A program made the translations under genes and the position numbers. From NCBI GenBank assembly GCA_040954595.2, contig CM082580.2, positions 7,626,001 through 7,690,000 of the forward strand: a stretch of DNA of 64,000 nucleotides. Direction: 5' to 3'. The stretch's first letter is position 1, and each line of letters begins with the position of its first letter. The notes below the pieces were generated by a model that was not told where the DNA came from, made no database searches, and worked only from the letters and a program-made list of their open reading frames with translations. Source of the DNA: Balanoglossus misakiensis (taxonomy: Eukaryota; Hemichordata). This document shows positions 1-11,400 of the stretch, piece after piece.

Positions 1-3000
1 TCTGCATCTCCTCGTTGCTCTCTCTCCTCTTGTACTTGTCTTCCGCCTCCTGGAGTATGTTCCCCGCCAGCTCCATCAGTTCCTTTGCCCTGTTCGTGTT
101 GTCTCGGCTGTTTTTCTCCATCTTCTCGACTTGTCGGTAGATCTCGGGATTGACCGGCACCACTGCGCGGTCCTCCTTGCTGTCTTGCTGCGACTTGACT
201 GCACTGCTGGCGCCTCGGTTCTGCGCCGTGACGGACGCTTTGCGGGAAGACGCCGCTCTAGTGTCCGGCGCCTCCGGGTGCAGGATCATGTTCACGATGG
301 ACGACCGTCTCGAGGCTTGCTTCGTCAGCGTCGCTCCCCTCGTCACGTCGGCGACGCTGGCCTTAATCCTCGTGGTGTCCTCCACCTGTCGTTTGAAAGC
401 GTCGACGTCTTTGCAAAGTCTCTTGTACAGCCTGTTGGCAATGTCGACGGCGGCGTGGCACTCCTTGGCGTGGCAGCGGATTTTCTCCAGCGCCTTCTGC
501 TTCCCCAGAATGTCCACTGCGATTGTCAGGATCCCCTTACACTCGGATGTGGCGGTTCTGGCTTTGCCGACCACGTTCTGGATGTCCCTTGTGAGTGACT
601 GCACGCCGTCCATGTGCTCTTTCTCTGTCTCGGGCGCCACGTGCTCTGTCTTCGCTTTCTCGAGATTTCGGACACCTTCTTCCAGCTTGCTCGTCAACTT
701 CTCCGTCTCCTTGGAGAACTTCGACAGGTTGTCGCTCATCTTCTTCAGATCCTGCGCCAGTTTCGAGCTCTCGTCCGTGTCCTGCTTGATGAGTTCGGAC
801 GTTTTGCTGCACTCCGTCGCGGTGTCGGCAGATTTCTTCGCGTCTTCCGTGAATCTCGGCATGAGCTCGTCGGTCTCTTTGACGAGTTTCCAACACTCGT
901 CGTTTTCGAGCTCCTTCTCAACCAGAATCCGGAGCGCGTTCGCGTGTTTCTGCGCAGCCTCGAATGTACTGTCCGCCTCTTTTGCGCATGCCTCCACCTC
1001 CTTGTTCAGTTCCGTGATGTTGAAAACGGCTACCTGTAGGTCACCGACGGAACTCTTCGACTCCAGCATGTCCTTGACGCCCTGGAATTTGGTTTGCAGG
1101 AGGTTGTTCTTCTCGTTTGTCGTATCCCCTAGCTCCTGTAATTTTTCCCTGGCCTTGTGAACTTCTTGTAAATCCGACAAGAATTCGTCTTCTTCCAGGT
1201 TACTCCCGCGAACCTTTGGTTCGAGTTCGTCGACGGACGCGCTGGCCGAGTTGAGGATTTCTTCAACATTCTCCGTTGAAGTCTTGGACTTCTCCGCCAC
1301 CTCGCTCGCCTCGTCATAAAGTTGGTTCTTTGTGTCTCTGTCCTTCTGGATGGCTGCTTTCGCCTTCTCCGTGATCGCCAACGCCTCTTTGGCGTCTCTC
1401 GCCACTTCTTCTGCCGCGCCTGCGGCTTGCTTCCTCAAGGCGGCCACTTTCGCGAACGGGTCCTCATCCTCGTTCGCGGCCATCATTTCGGCGGACGTTT
1501 CCTGCAGTCTGGCCACCAGCGTCTCCAGTTCGTCGCATGTCGACTTGGCCGTTTCTGAGGACTCGCCGACGGAACTTGCAAGTTTCTCCGCGCGTTCCAG
1601 CAGCTCCGTCAACTGTCCGTCGTCGTCGACTCTGCTGGCGCCCTCTTTGGCCTCCGTAATCTCTTTGTTGACCTCTTCTCCCGTCACCCTGGTTTGATCG
1701 GTAATAACCTTCATTTCTTCAATGGCCTGTTTCCCGTTACTCAGCACTTCTTCTCTCTGTTTCTCGTAGAAATCGGTCAATATCGACCCGACTTCGGATT
1801 CCGATGTCTCCGAGAGTTTGTTGACCTCAGCCGCGGTTTCCGCGATCTTCTCTGCAGTGGCGGAGGTCGCGCTGCCCCGATCGACCAGACTGACCAAAAT
1901 TTGATCCATTTTATGCAACTGAGCAAGAACCATAGCTTTAAAGGGAAAGGAAAAATACATTTACCGTCACAGACCCTTGCCATAGAAACGTATGACAACA
2001 AACAAGATGACGGCGACCATAGTCTTTGTCGGATATCGGGGAAAAAAGGCAGCAAATTGGGTTTAAAGAAGAGACAAAACTAAAGTCTACTTATACGGTG
2101 CACATGAAATATGGAAGGGAGCGAAGGCAGTCCACTATTTGAATACGTCAACCGCACAATTTGTAGAACATTTGGATTGGATGTACATGTACATGTATGT
2201 TTGTACACACGAAATTACGCACATGCGCATAAGACGATCGTCGGCCTTTAACTGGAAAATTAACTTCAAAGGATTCGTACCTTCTGGCGCCTGATCCGTC
2301 GGCACGTCATCACCAGCTGATTCCCATTTTTCTGTTAGGAATAAAATATATCAAATGTAAGATAGTTAGTTGAAAACAGAAGTGACCCGCTCTGTTAATA
2401 GTTGGTCTGTATTTTGTGTAATTTCAGAAGAGATAGGATGGTCAGCGTACTGGTCCCGTATATCGTGCGAATTATTTCTTTCATTGTGTTCACCCCTACT
2501 ATGCGAGTGGATTTAATGCTAGTGTCGAATGATCGATTCAACGGTATCATTTTCCCGCCATTGTCTGTGATCATATCGCCTTGCAAACTGATGGGATTCT
2601 GTCCGGCGGCGTGTTATTGATGGAAAGCGTCCAGGTATTGATTTGCTGGTCGGTCGGTTTGTTTGTTTGTGTTGTTGCGCGGAATATTGCCCGCGTCTGC
2701 GCCTACATGGCCGCAACAATGGCAGCAAGTCCGAATTTTCCTAAATTTGCATTTTTCAACGCCAAAGTTTATGTTCGTTGGCCATGACCGTGACAATGTT
2801 TTTGTCGACACGAGACGTGCCACTGTACAATGCAAGTAATAAGTTTTGAAGCCACTGTGCATGTTCCAATTTCGTATTGATGTGAGACAGGGCGGTTTAA
2901 ACACACACGGATTCACGCAAGGCAACCGAATCCAAATAAACAAAACATGACTTGCGACTAGCATAGCCAACTTTAACGGCATTTTTCTCGTCCGACAAAC

Positions 3001-3581
3001 CAAGTATACAAAGTAACATATTATTTTGCGTCATGCACAAAGTTTTCCATAAAAAGCGAAGAAACACATGAAAGTTGCTGAAGCAGCAAATGTTGTGATA
3101 AAACGTTGAACTTGATTGAAGGAAAGATATATGCAGGCAGAACAGTTGTAGCCGAATACATGCATGTAAGGTGACGAATGATTGTGTTGAGCCTTACTTC
3201 TGATACGTGAGTCGTTCTTTAAAAGTCTGCTCAGACAAGGACGCGTTTCACGTACATACCTTGGAATTTTAATTCCCCCTTTCTCTGGGTGATGGCAGTC
3301 TGGCTGTTTGACATCGCCTTGGTGATCTGTTTAACAGCCGTGGCCAAAGCGTGACACATGCCTTCCGCCGTACGCAGCCCGGCCTCCGAATTCTGTATCA
3401 GTGTTTGGGTCGCCACCAAAAGGTTTTCCTCCCGACACTCTCTGACAAAGTCGGCGGATTTTGTCATCTTTTCACTTTCTGTCGTCAGGTCGTCTGCCCA
3501 TCTCCCCATCTTGACCGTGCATGCGAGGTTGTCTCGCCTGCCATCGTCTTCGTCGAACAGCGCTTCTTCGCTCGGCGGCAT
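1..3581 (-). CDS. Coiled-coil protein, paralog of the 5446-12379 death-domain gene; 5' part only, runs off left edge
   Basis: Three exons read on the minus strand: 3581-3260, 2331-2281 and 1935-1, the last still open at the window edge (about 769 residues in view). Phases are 1, 1 and open, with donor AAG/GTATGT at 3260 and acceptor AACAG before 2331. The start at 3581 (context AAAAATGCC) begins MPPSEEALFDEDDGRRDNL. Exon 1 aligns with exon 1 of the plus-strand gene (shared FDED..RR.DNL...K and a later AE..C.AL), exon 2 is a short charged linker, and exon 3 begins ...HKMDQILVSLVDRGS, matching ...NKVQQALEGVGDRGS in the neighbour. The visible part of exon 3 is E/K/A-rich with few prolines, so probably a long coiled coil. 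By analogy ZU5, UPA and death domains may follow to the left of the window; that is inference. The product family is not recognised from this part alone. Confidence 0.8.
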
Positions 3582-5445
3582 TTTTGACTACGGCGTATCT
3601 TTCTTGCGTCGGGTGTGATACGAAGTATTAGTACACAGTCGTGGACGTCGCACCTCTTCTCTATGACGACCGCTACGCTCGAATGCCGACTGTACGGGCG
3701 CAAGAAATGGTATTAGCGTGAGGTCTTACCGATCTCGCGCCTTCACGTGCCATCGGTAAAATACAATACGGCAGGGTAACACGAGCGTTTCCGAAGCCAG
3801 ATTCTGATATAACCGAGTCGGGTGCGCGATTTTGATATTCCCCTTTGTGCCATCATACAAAATACCAACCTCCCGTCCCTCCCCCCGTGTGTCAAAACAC
3901 CGATAGTGTTGCATTTTTACGACAACCACTTGTTGACGACATTCTCCGTTTATCGTTCAGTTGCACAACACGCTCTTGCTCTAAACAGTGGCTGGCTGAC
4001 ACATGAGCTTGTTTGGTTTGGGGACACACTTCGGGTTTCCATGGCAATGTAAAATAACACCGGCACAGAAACCCCACACACGGTGGATATAGGAGTCGCG
4101 TGTCACCACAAACCTAGATTTCGTGTGAACCCAGGTAGTCGCTGCGATCTCAAGCTGTTGTAGTACAACGCGCGACTTAACGTGTTTTTTTTTTAACGAA
4201 AAGGGATTTTCTATCCTAATGCGAAAAGTAGAAAACAATTCCAGGCTTTGCATGTATGTAACTTGATTGAATATGAGAGGCGCGTCTGTAGTAACGTTGC
4301 TAAAACTGGGGGGAATTTAGGTCGCGTAACTTGATCGTGTACCCAGCCTGTACAATCTTGCAACTCTCTGTGGGTAAATGTCGTCTAATTGATTTCTTGT
4401 GGAACAGAAGTCGAGCATTCCCCATACACACCTGTACATACGGATGTGTCCACATTATAGTGTGCACATATGTCTATTAGCGGAAAATTTACGTTCCGTT
4501 TTCGCCTAGCTATCGTATACCTGTGGCGCGGATAGGTACATGAATGGCTGCGTCGCAAAGCTGGGTGCTCCTGAAGTGTCTACCCCCTTAATGGCGCCCC
4601 CAACTTTGACGGTGTCGAACAATATGACACAGCGCATGACTTATTGATTGTGTTGCATTGGTCGTGTTGGTACAAAAATCTGTGCCGCAAACGAATCAAT
4701 TGGAATTCACGTTACAATGACGGACCTTTGTGCAGACTCACGTTCGTGTCAAAGTAGCACAGACTGCATATCGCTGGGCCGAATCCACAGTAGCCCAGAG
4801 CTATGATTACTTTCGGTTGCCTAAAATCTGGGCTATAATTCCCCTACTGAAAGAGGTCTGCACTTAAACTCGAACTCAATTTGAACAAATTCGATATTAC
4901 GAGTATCTGTGGTTGCAACGCTGCAATGTTGTCACAGCGACGGGGTTCAAAAGTCAAAGTATAACCTTTTTGGCATTCACACACCTAGGACATGCCAGGA
5001 CACACATCCGCATGCATCAGATATCGATCAGGAGTAGTTTTTTGTTTGTCCGATGTCTATCAAGCCCAACAACTCCCGACCCTCCTATTTAAATCCCTTG
5101 CTGCCAAAAATGGCTTAATCATGATTTGGAAGCTATCTATTTTTTTTATCTTTTCCGTGACTACAACGCGCGTTCACGTTTCCGGACATTGGAGTTTAAC
5201 CCGTCGTTCGAAAAGACAACTATCACGGTCGACATCGTTATCTGCTGACTGACTGAAATACCATTTGTCAGAATGCTCAGTGAACTGACTCGGGGGCGTT
5301 CATGCTAATTAGCATTCCACCTGTCCCCAATTGAACTCTCCGCTGGTCAGTGCTCAGCGCGCATGCATAAACACACCGCCCGGTACAGTAGGATAATACC
5401 ACTTGTCGTCGCTAGACCATGTAAACGGAACTAAGTCGCGGCAAA
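3582..5445. promoter_or_regulatory. Divergent intergenic region between the two coiled-coil paralogs
   Basis: These 1.86 kb separate the start codons of two head-to-head paralogs, so both promoters and both 5' UTRs must lie here unless upstream non-coding exons exist. No convincing coding exon or transposon was seen. The sequence just upstream of 5446 is locally GC-rich. No core promoter element could be assigned by eye. Confidence 0.45.
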
Positions 5446-8400
5446 ATGTCAGAAACGAACGTGCTGCGGTTCGACGAGGACCACCGCAGGAAGGACAACC
5501 TCGGCTGCAAAGCGAAACTGGCCAAGGCGGGGAGAGAGCTCCCCAAGATGACGGAGAGGATCTTGAAGAGCTCCTTCGAGGAGTTCCAGGAGAAGGGTTT
5601 CCTGGACGGGCTCCTGCGACTGATCACCGAGTCCAAGACCGACATCGCCGCCGCCGAGGCCATTTGCAACGCCCTGGGCGAGGAGATCAAGAGTTTCGCC
5701 GTCGCCGTCGGGAACAGTCGGGATGCCTTCCGCGGGAAGAGAGAGGAACTACTGAGACAAATCAGTAAGAAAACATTCAATCGGGGATAGATCGGTATAC
5801 TTGTATAGCCCTTGTCGTCGATTGTAGCCATGGTGACGTAAACTAACCAGGATGAACCCCGGATAGGTCAGATGTTGTCAGATCATTTAACACGATCTCT
5901 CTGGGCTATGCATGGAGAACAGAAAACACAAATGTATATATGGGCAATGTTTGTCTGACAACAAATCTCGCTTTGTTATTTTGTTGCATTCTTACATTTT
6001 TATCCGTTCGACCTTTGGTTTCGGTAAATAGAAGACAAGTCTTGTTTTACGTTTCGTCCCTTAGATGCATTTTACTGGCGTCTTTATTTGACCACTGTTA
6101 CTTTTCAAAGGTCCTACTTTATGATGTACTTAAAGGACACTTTCTTCCGTCGATAGTCTGCATTCATTAATACTTGAGTCCTGAATCTCGAACAGTTACC
6201 AACTAAAGTGGAGATAGAACAACAGTCTTTTAATGGAGCCAATATCTTTTTAAGAGAAAGCTTTTTATTATTTTCCTATGGAAAAGGGACGGTATGTTAC
6301 CATACCACACACAGATCGTTTTGTTCAAGATGTTGATTTTGAAAGGCGGATGAAGAGCCAATTGAGAATTTTTATTCGAACAACCGTTTTCCGAAAAATG
6401 CGAGAAAAAGCAATTTACAAATTTTCAAAGCAGGCTATCAAGAAATTTGCTATCCGGCCTTTAAAACACCAAGAATTTTAGAAAGGCTTACAATAAGACT
6501 GGAGATCATTTTGGATGTGTTCTGAAACAACCCAGTGTAATAAGGATATCAAATCGGGTCAAGAGCAGCTTAAGGCGGCTACGAATAGACGCCCTCTTCG
6601 AGGAAATGCTGCATGTCAAGTATCCTTTTGTTTATCAGGCACTTTCGAAATTCCACGACTCAGGTGTCACTCTGTTGTGGTAACAACGAGGCGGTATAGG
6701 TTGAATGGTGACAAAGCTTGTGTGGCTGCCACACTGTGTGTATACGGAGTGTCAAAGGTCACCAGGGAACGAACCCGGAGGGAATATACGAGTTCACACG
6801 TCATTGGCCCCAATTTCAATACGCCAATTGTCGTTTTATGTACTAGTATTCTCTCGTCGGTCTCCAGGTGTTCTTTGTATTCATCAAGGGTGTCCCGAGG
6901 AGGTGAAATGGGAGTGATACTGGGCGGGTTTTATGTGACGCGGGCTCGAGATTTATCAAAATCATAGTCACTCCTCGAGATACATAAAATCCTAAATTAA
7001 AACTTGCCGAAAAGGAGGAGAGGTAGGCCTACCTATAGCATGTAGGTAGATAAGTCATATTTTTCAAAGTAGCGTTTCACCTCTTACTGACCAGAAGTTG
7101 ATTTTGTTTGCTTGTATGTTTGCTTTGTCAAATATTTCAGAAGAGAAAGAAAAGAAACAGGAAGAAGATGCAAACAGGAAAGATTCTACTGCCAAAGCTG
7201 GCAAAGGGAAAGGTAAGCACAAGAAAGTCTCTGTATTGAGTTGAAATTCTGTAACTCGAGTCCTTTTCGCCCACGCATACGCGTACAAAGTGTTTTTTTT
7301 CCGCCGAAAGTCTTAAATACAAATAAAAATTGTTCCGAGCATCTCATCAAAATCACGAATGGAACGGTATATAAACTCACTTACACTCTCGCTCGTTTAC
7401 CGCCCCTTGCAGGCATCGGTCTGGAAGATTTGTACCTGCAACTGAACAAAGTTCAGCAGGCTCTGGAAGGGGTCGGCGACCGGGGCAGCGAAGAACACAA
7501 CGTGGCGACCAGGGTGCTGGAGGGCGCCAAGGAGGCGGAGAAGGACAAGAAGAAGAAGCAGGCGGAGAAGAAAGTCAAGTCACAGACGAAGGCGATCGAG
7601 AAGACGGTGTCGAACCTGGAGAGGGACTGCAAGCGAGCGGAGGAGGCGGCCGAGGAGTGCCGGCGCCTGTGCGAACAGATCAAGCCCGACACCGACGAAA
7701 ACCAGAGGATGGTCGAGGAGCTGAATGGCAAGATCAAAGCCACCGAGGAAATTAAAGCCAGGGTTGCAGAGGTTACAAGTGCGCTGCGAGAGATTGACGA
7801 AGAGATGAAAGCTTCAGTGGCTGGCGGTGACGCAGCGTCATCAGGCGAAGAAATCGAAGGAACGCTTGAACGACTTGAGGAGCGGAAACAGGAAGCGGAA
7901 GTGGTGGGCGACCGACTGAAGACATTAGCGGAGACGAACGAAGACATGGTTGCCATGGCGAAGGAGTACATTGAGAACGCGTCGCAGATAGAAGACGTCA
8001 ATCTCATCCTGAAGGAAGCCGCGGATTTGGTGGAAGATTCGGATTCTGCGTTCGCGCAAACGTCAGACGACATCGCGAGATTTCAAGAGGACTTCAAGCA
8101 GACGATCAAGGGAAATCTGGCGGAGCTGCGGGCGGGAAATTCGTTGAAGGGCCAGACACCGGAGGAGTACGCAAGCAAAGTTTGTTCGCAGATAGACGCC
8201 GAGAAGGAAAAGTGCAGGGGCCACGTTGAAAAGGTCAAGGAACTTTCCAAAAAGGTTCAGGAGAGTTCTTCCCAGCTGAAGAGCGCCAGCGACGCGCCGA
8301 ACGCCAAAGACAAAGACAAAGTTCCGAAAATAGCCAACAAAGTCAAGCGCCAGAGCAGAGAGATGAAGAAGACAAAAGAGGCCTTGGACAAAACGGTGGA

Positions 8401-11400
8401 AGAGATTAACAACTTCATCCGGGAGACGGCGTGCAGTCTCCAACGCAAGTGCATGACCGGCAAGGGGCTGCTGTCTATCGACAAGCTGAAAAAGGATGTT
8501 GGGAATCTCGAGGCGGGCACGGACCAGCTGAAGCAAATCGCTGAAAGGATGGACGCCTTCTACGAAGACATCAAACACGAAGATCAGAACACAGGCGATC
8601 TGGGGGACGAGTATCAGGTGGGGGCGAAGGAGGTGCAGGTGGCTATAGAGGGCGGCCTCGACAAGATCAGCCATTCGGAATCCCTCGCCAGGAACTTCAA
8701 GACGTTCCTCCAGAACGACGAGTTTACCGACGAAGAATTCGCGGAGCAGTTCGAAGCTGTCCAAGCAGACAGCAAAGAAGTCGCTTCCGCGGCCAAACTG
8801 ATCGAAACGGAGAGGATACAGCGAAAGCGTTGGGTCAATGAAGCAGAAACCCGGATTAAGGGCCAGCGAAGGAACAAGGTCAACGAGCACGTCACAGAGT
8901 TCCTGCAAGGGGTCGAGACAATCATGGGACACTACAGCCAAGTTGAAGCCGACGCCGCGAAAGCCACCGACGACGCCGAAACCTCGGCCAAACACTGCTG
9001 CCGCGACACGAACGAAGCGCGGAAGGCCATACAGCAGGTGATTGAAGACGCCGAGCGGGTCAGGAAATCTCTGCAGGCGGGCAAGGCGTGTTTCGTCAAG
9101 AATCAGGCGAACATAGGTAAACTACAGGCCCTGGCCAAAAAGGATGAGCCCTCCGCCGAGGAAATTGACGAGGCCAAGGAAACCATTAATAAGAACGTGG
9201 AATCTCTGAACAAGACATCAGACGCCGTGAAGAGTTGTGTAGAAAAATTAAATCGCAGCGTAGAAGAAATGGAGGTCAAAAATCCCACAAACTGGAAAAC
9301 GTTCAAGTAAGTTTACGACTGACTAACTCTACCATCTCGGTCCGTCTGTCTGTCTGTCTGTCTGTCTGTCTGGCTAGTAAGTACTAGTAAGTTGTAAACG
9401 CTGCAACAAGCAAATACTTTCAGCAAAATTAACGCATCCGCTGTAAACTTCAGCTGATACCAACAAGACAATATCTAAGTTTTTCTTCACTTTCTCGAAT
9501 CAGATTCTATCATGGAGAGGAAGAGAACGACGATGAGTTGATGTGTGTCATCCGAGCCCCACCTGGGATTTTAGACGACGTACCCATCCAGTGCAACACA
9601 GCAGAAGACTTACTCCACAGCGCCATGGGACCGCACGACCGCGTCTTCAGCCCCGTCGTCAAAATCGATCCGCAGGACAAACTCTTCGCCAAGTTCGTGC
9701 TGGTTGCCATACCGTACTCCAAGTACGACCCACAGCGCAAGCGAGACCGCAGCATCATGGTGAAGAACACGGTGGACGGCAAAAAGTGGCACGTGTCCCA
9801 CACCAACTCAACGGACAGGACCATTAGTCAGTTCAAGGTAACTTTGCTGCATTTTCGATACAAATTCCCCCGTATTTAAAGCTATCGTTATGACCAAAAA
9901 CCCGAACACATTCATAACGATTTTATGTCCATTTTACGACTTGGGGTCTCATGGACTCGTGGTGGGGAAAGTTACAGATGATTTGGCCAGTTTTATCATT
10001 AATTCTCTATGCGTGGCTATCACGATCGTTTTGTACCAGGGATTGGTGTTCGCCGAAATTGCCACCAAACAGTTGTCCACCTACATTGTGATATCACGCG
10101 TGGTCGAGGACCGTGCAACCATCGACAAGAAGGGCGAAGTCATGACGTCATCGGTCGAACAGCGAATCTGCGTCGAGTACCCGACTGGAACGATCAGAGC
10201 CACTACCGAAGTTGCGCTGAAGGTATAAAATCATGGCCACAATTTAACAAACGAGATGATTCTTTATATGTGTCCGGGCGAGGTGATTAGGGAAGCCTGA
10301 AGTTGCAAGACAGCAGAATGAGGGTCTATGGCGTCACAATATTTTCAACCTATAGAACAACCAATGACTTCATAGGGTCTCTGTATGTCTGTCTGTCCGT
10401 CTGTCTCGGTCTGTTTCTGTCCTGTCTGTCATCTTACACTCTTGCCTCTTCTTACAGGTACAACTGGTCGAACAAGCAAGTGTCAATCAACTCAAAGAAC
10501 GGCACAAAGCACAGGTCGCAGATCTGGAGACAAGCAGTCCCATCATCAACATCACCTACTCGCCGATACCGACATTCGACCACCCGGTGACAGTGACGGT
10601 GCCCCTGCCGAACGCCACAAAAGCAGCGGCGTCTACGCCCAATCCTCAACCCGTTCCCCAGCATCACGGCGCGCGGAGAACATCTGAACAGAGCGAGGAT
10701 GGCTCCATTCACGTCATGGTGAAAAATATCGGCGAGAAGTGGCAGGAACTTTCCCTCCAAAAGAGCGGACTCAAAACGTGTAAAAATGACGTAGTCATGT
10801 TCGATGTGACTGAGCCATTTCCGAAGTGAGTGATCAGTTTGAATCTTTGGCGACCGAACGATACAGTCCGCTTGTATGCGCAGTTCCGTATATTCAACGT
10901 CAAACACTTGTTGCGTCGATGTCCAGAAGTTTGAGGCTTTGAGCAACGTCTTAAAATATAGATGGAGTAATAAACAGATCGCCACCCAGGCACCTTAACG
11001 CTGTATTTGAGAACTTACTTCTGCCTTAGGTAATAAAACCGTAGAATAGCTGAAAAAACACTGATAAAACCCGAATCAATTAAATTGCGTGTTGAGCCCA
11101 AGTGCCTGTAATGTTCCCTATCAACATTTCCACCGTTGTATTTTTGCAGACTGTTGGTGTTGAAATCATCCGGATCGGAGCGCTCTTCAAAGCCAGAAAT
11201 GGCGCGGGAAGTTGAAGAGTGGACCGAAATAGTGTCGGTCGTCAGGTTCGTGTTTCACCAGCACGACGACGACAGAACCAACGCCATCGCGCAGATCGTA
11301 CCGCAGAATGGCTGCCAGCAACTGGTGGACGACCTGTCGGAGCAAGGGTACAGCGGTCCGCCGGACCCCAGCAACGAGTTCGAACTCCGAGAGGAGCAGG

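Noticed and set aside
150-1160. 336-codon plus-strand open frame
   Set aside because: It lies antisense to the GC-rich coiled-coil exon of the minus-strand gene, is rich in S/F/L without any domain, and mirrors E/K-rich codons. The minus frame is open over the whole exon and matches the paralog.
6515-6967. 150-codon plus-strand frame
   Set aside because: It lies in intron 1 of the death-domain gene, has no recognisable motif, and would break the phase between exons 1 and 2.
8063-8995. 310-codon minus-strand open frame, and a 206-codon one at 7453-8073
   Set aside because: Antisense shadows of the coiled-coil exon 7413-9306, whose sense frame joins neighbouring exons in phase.
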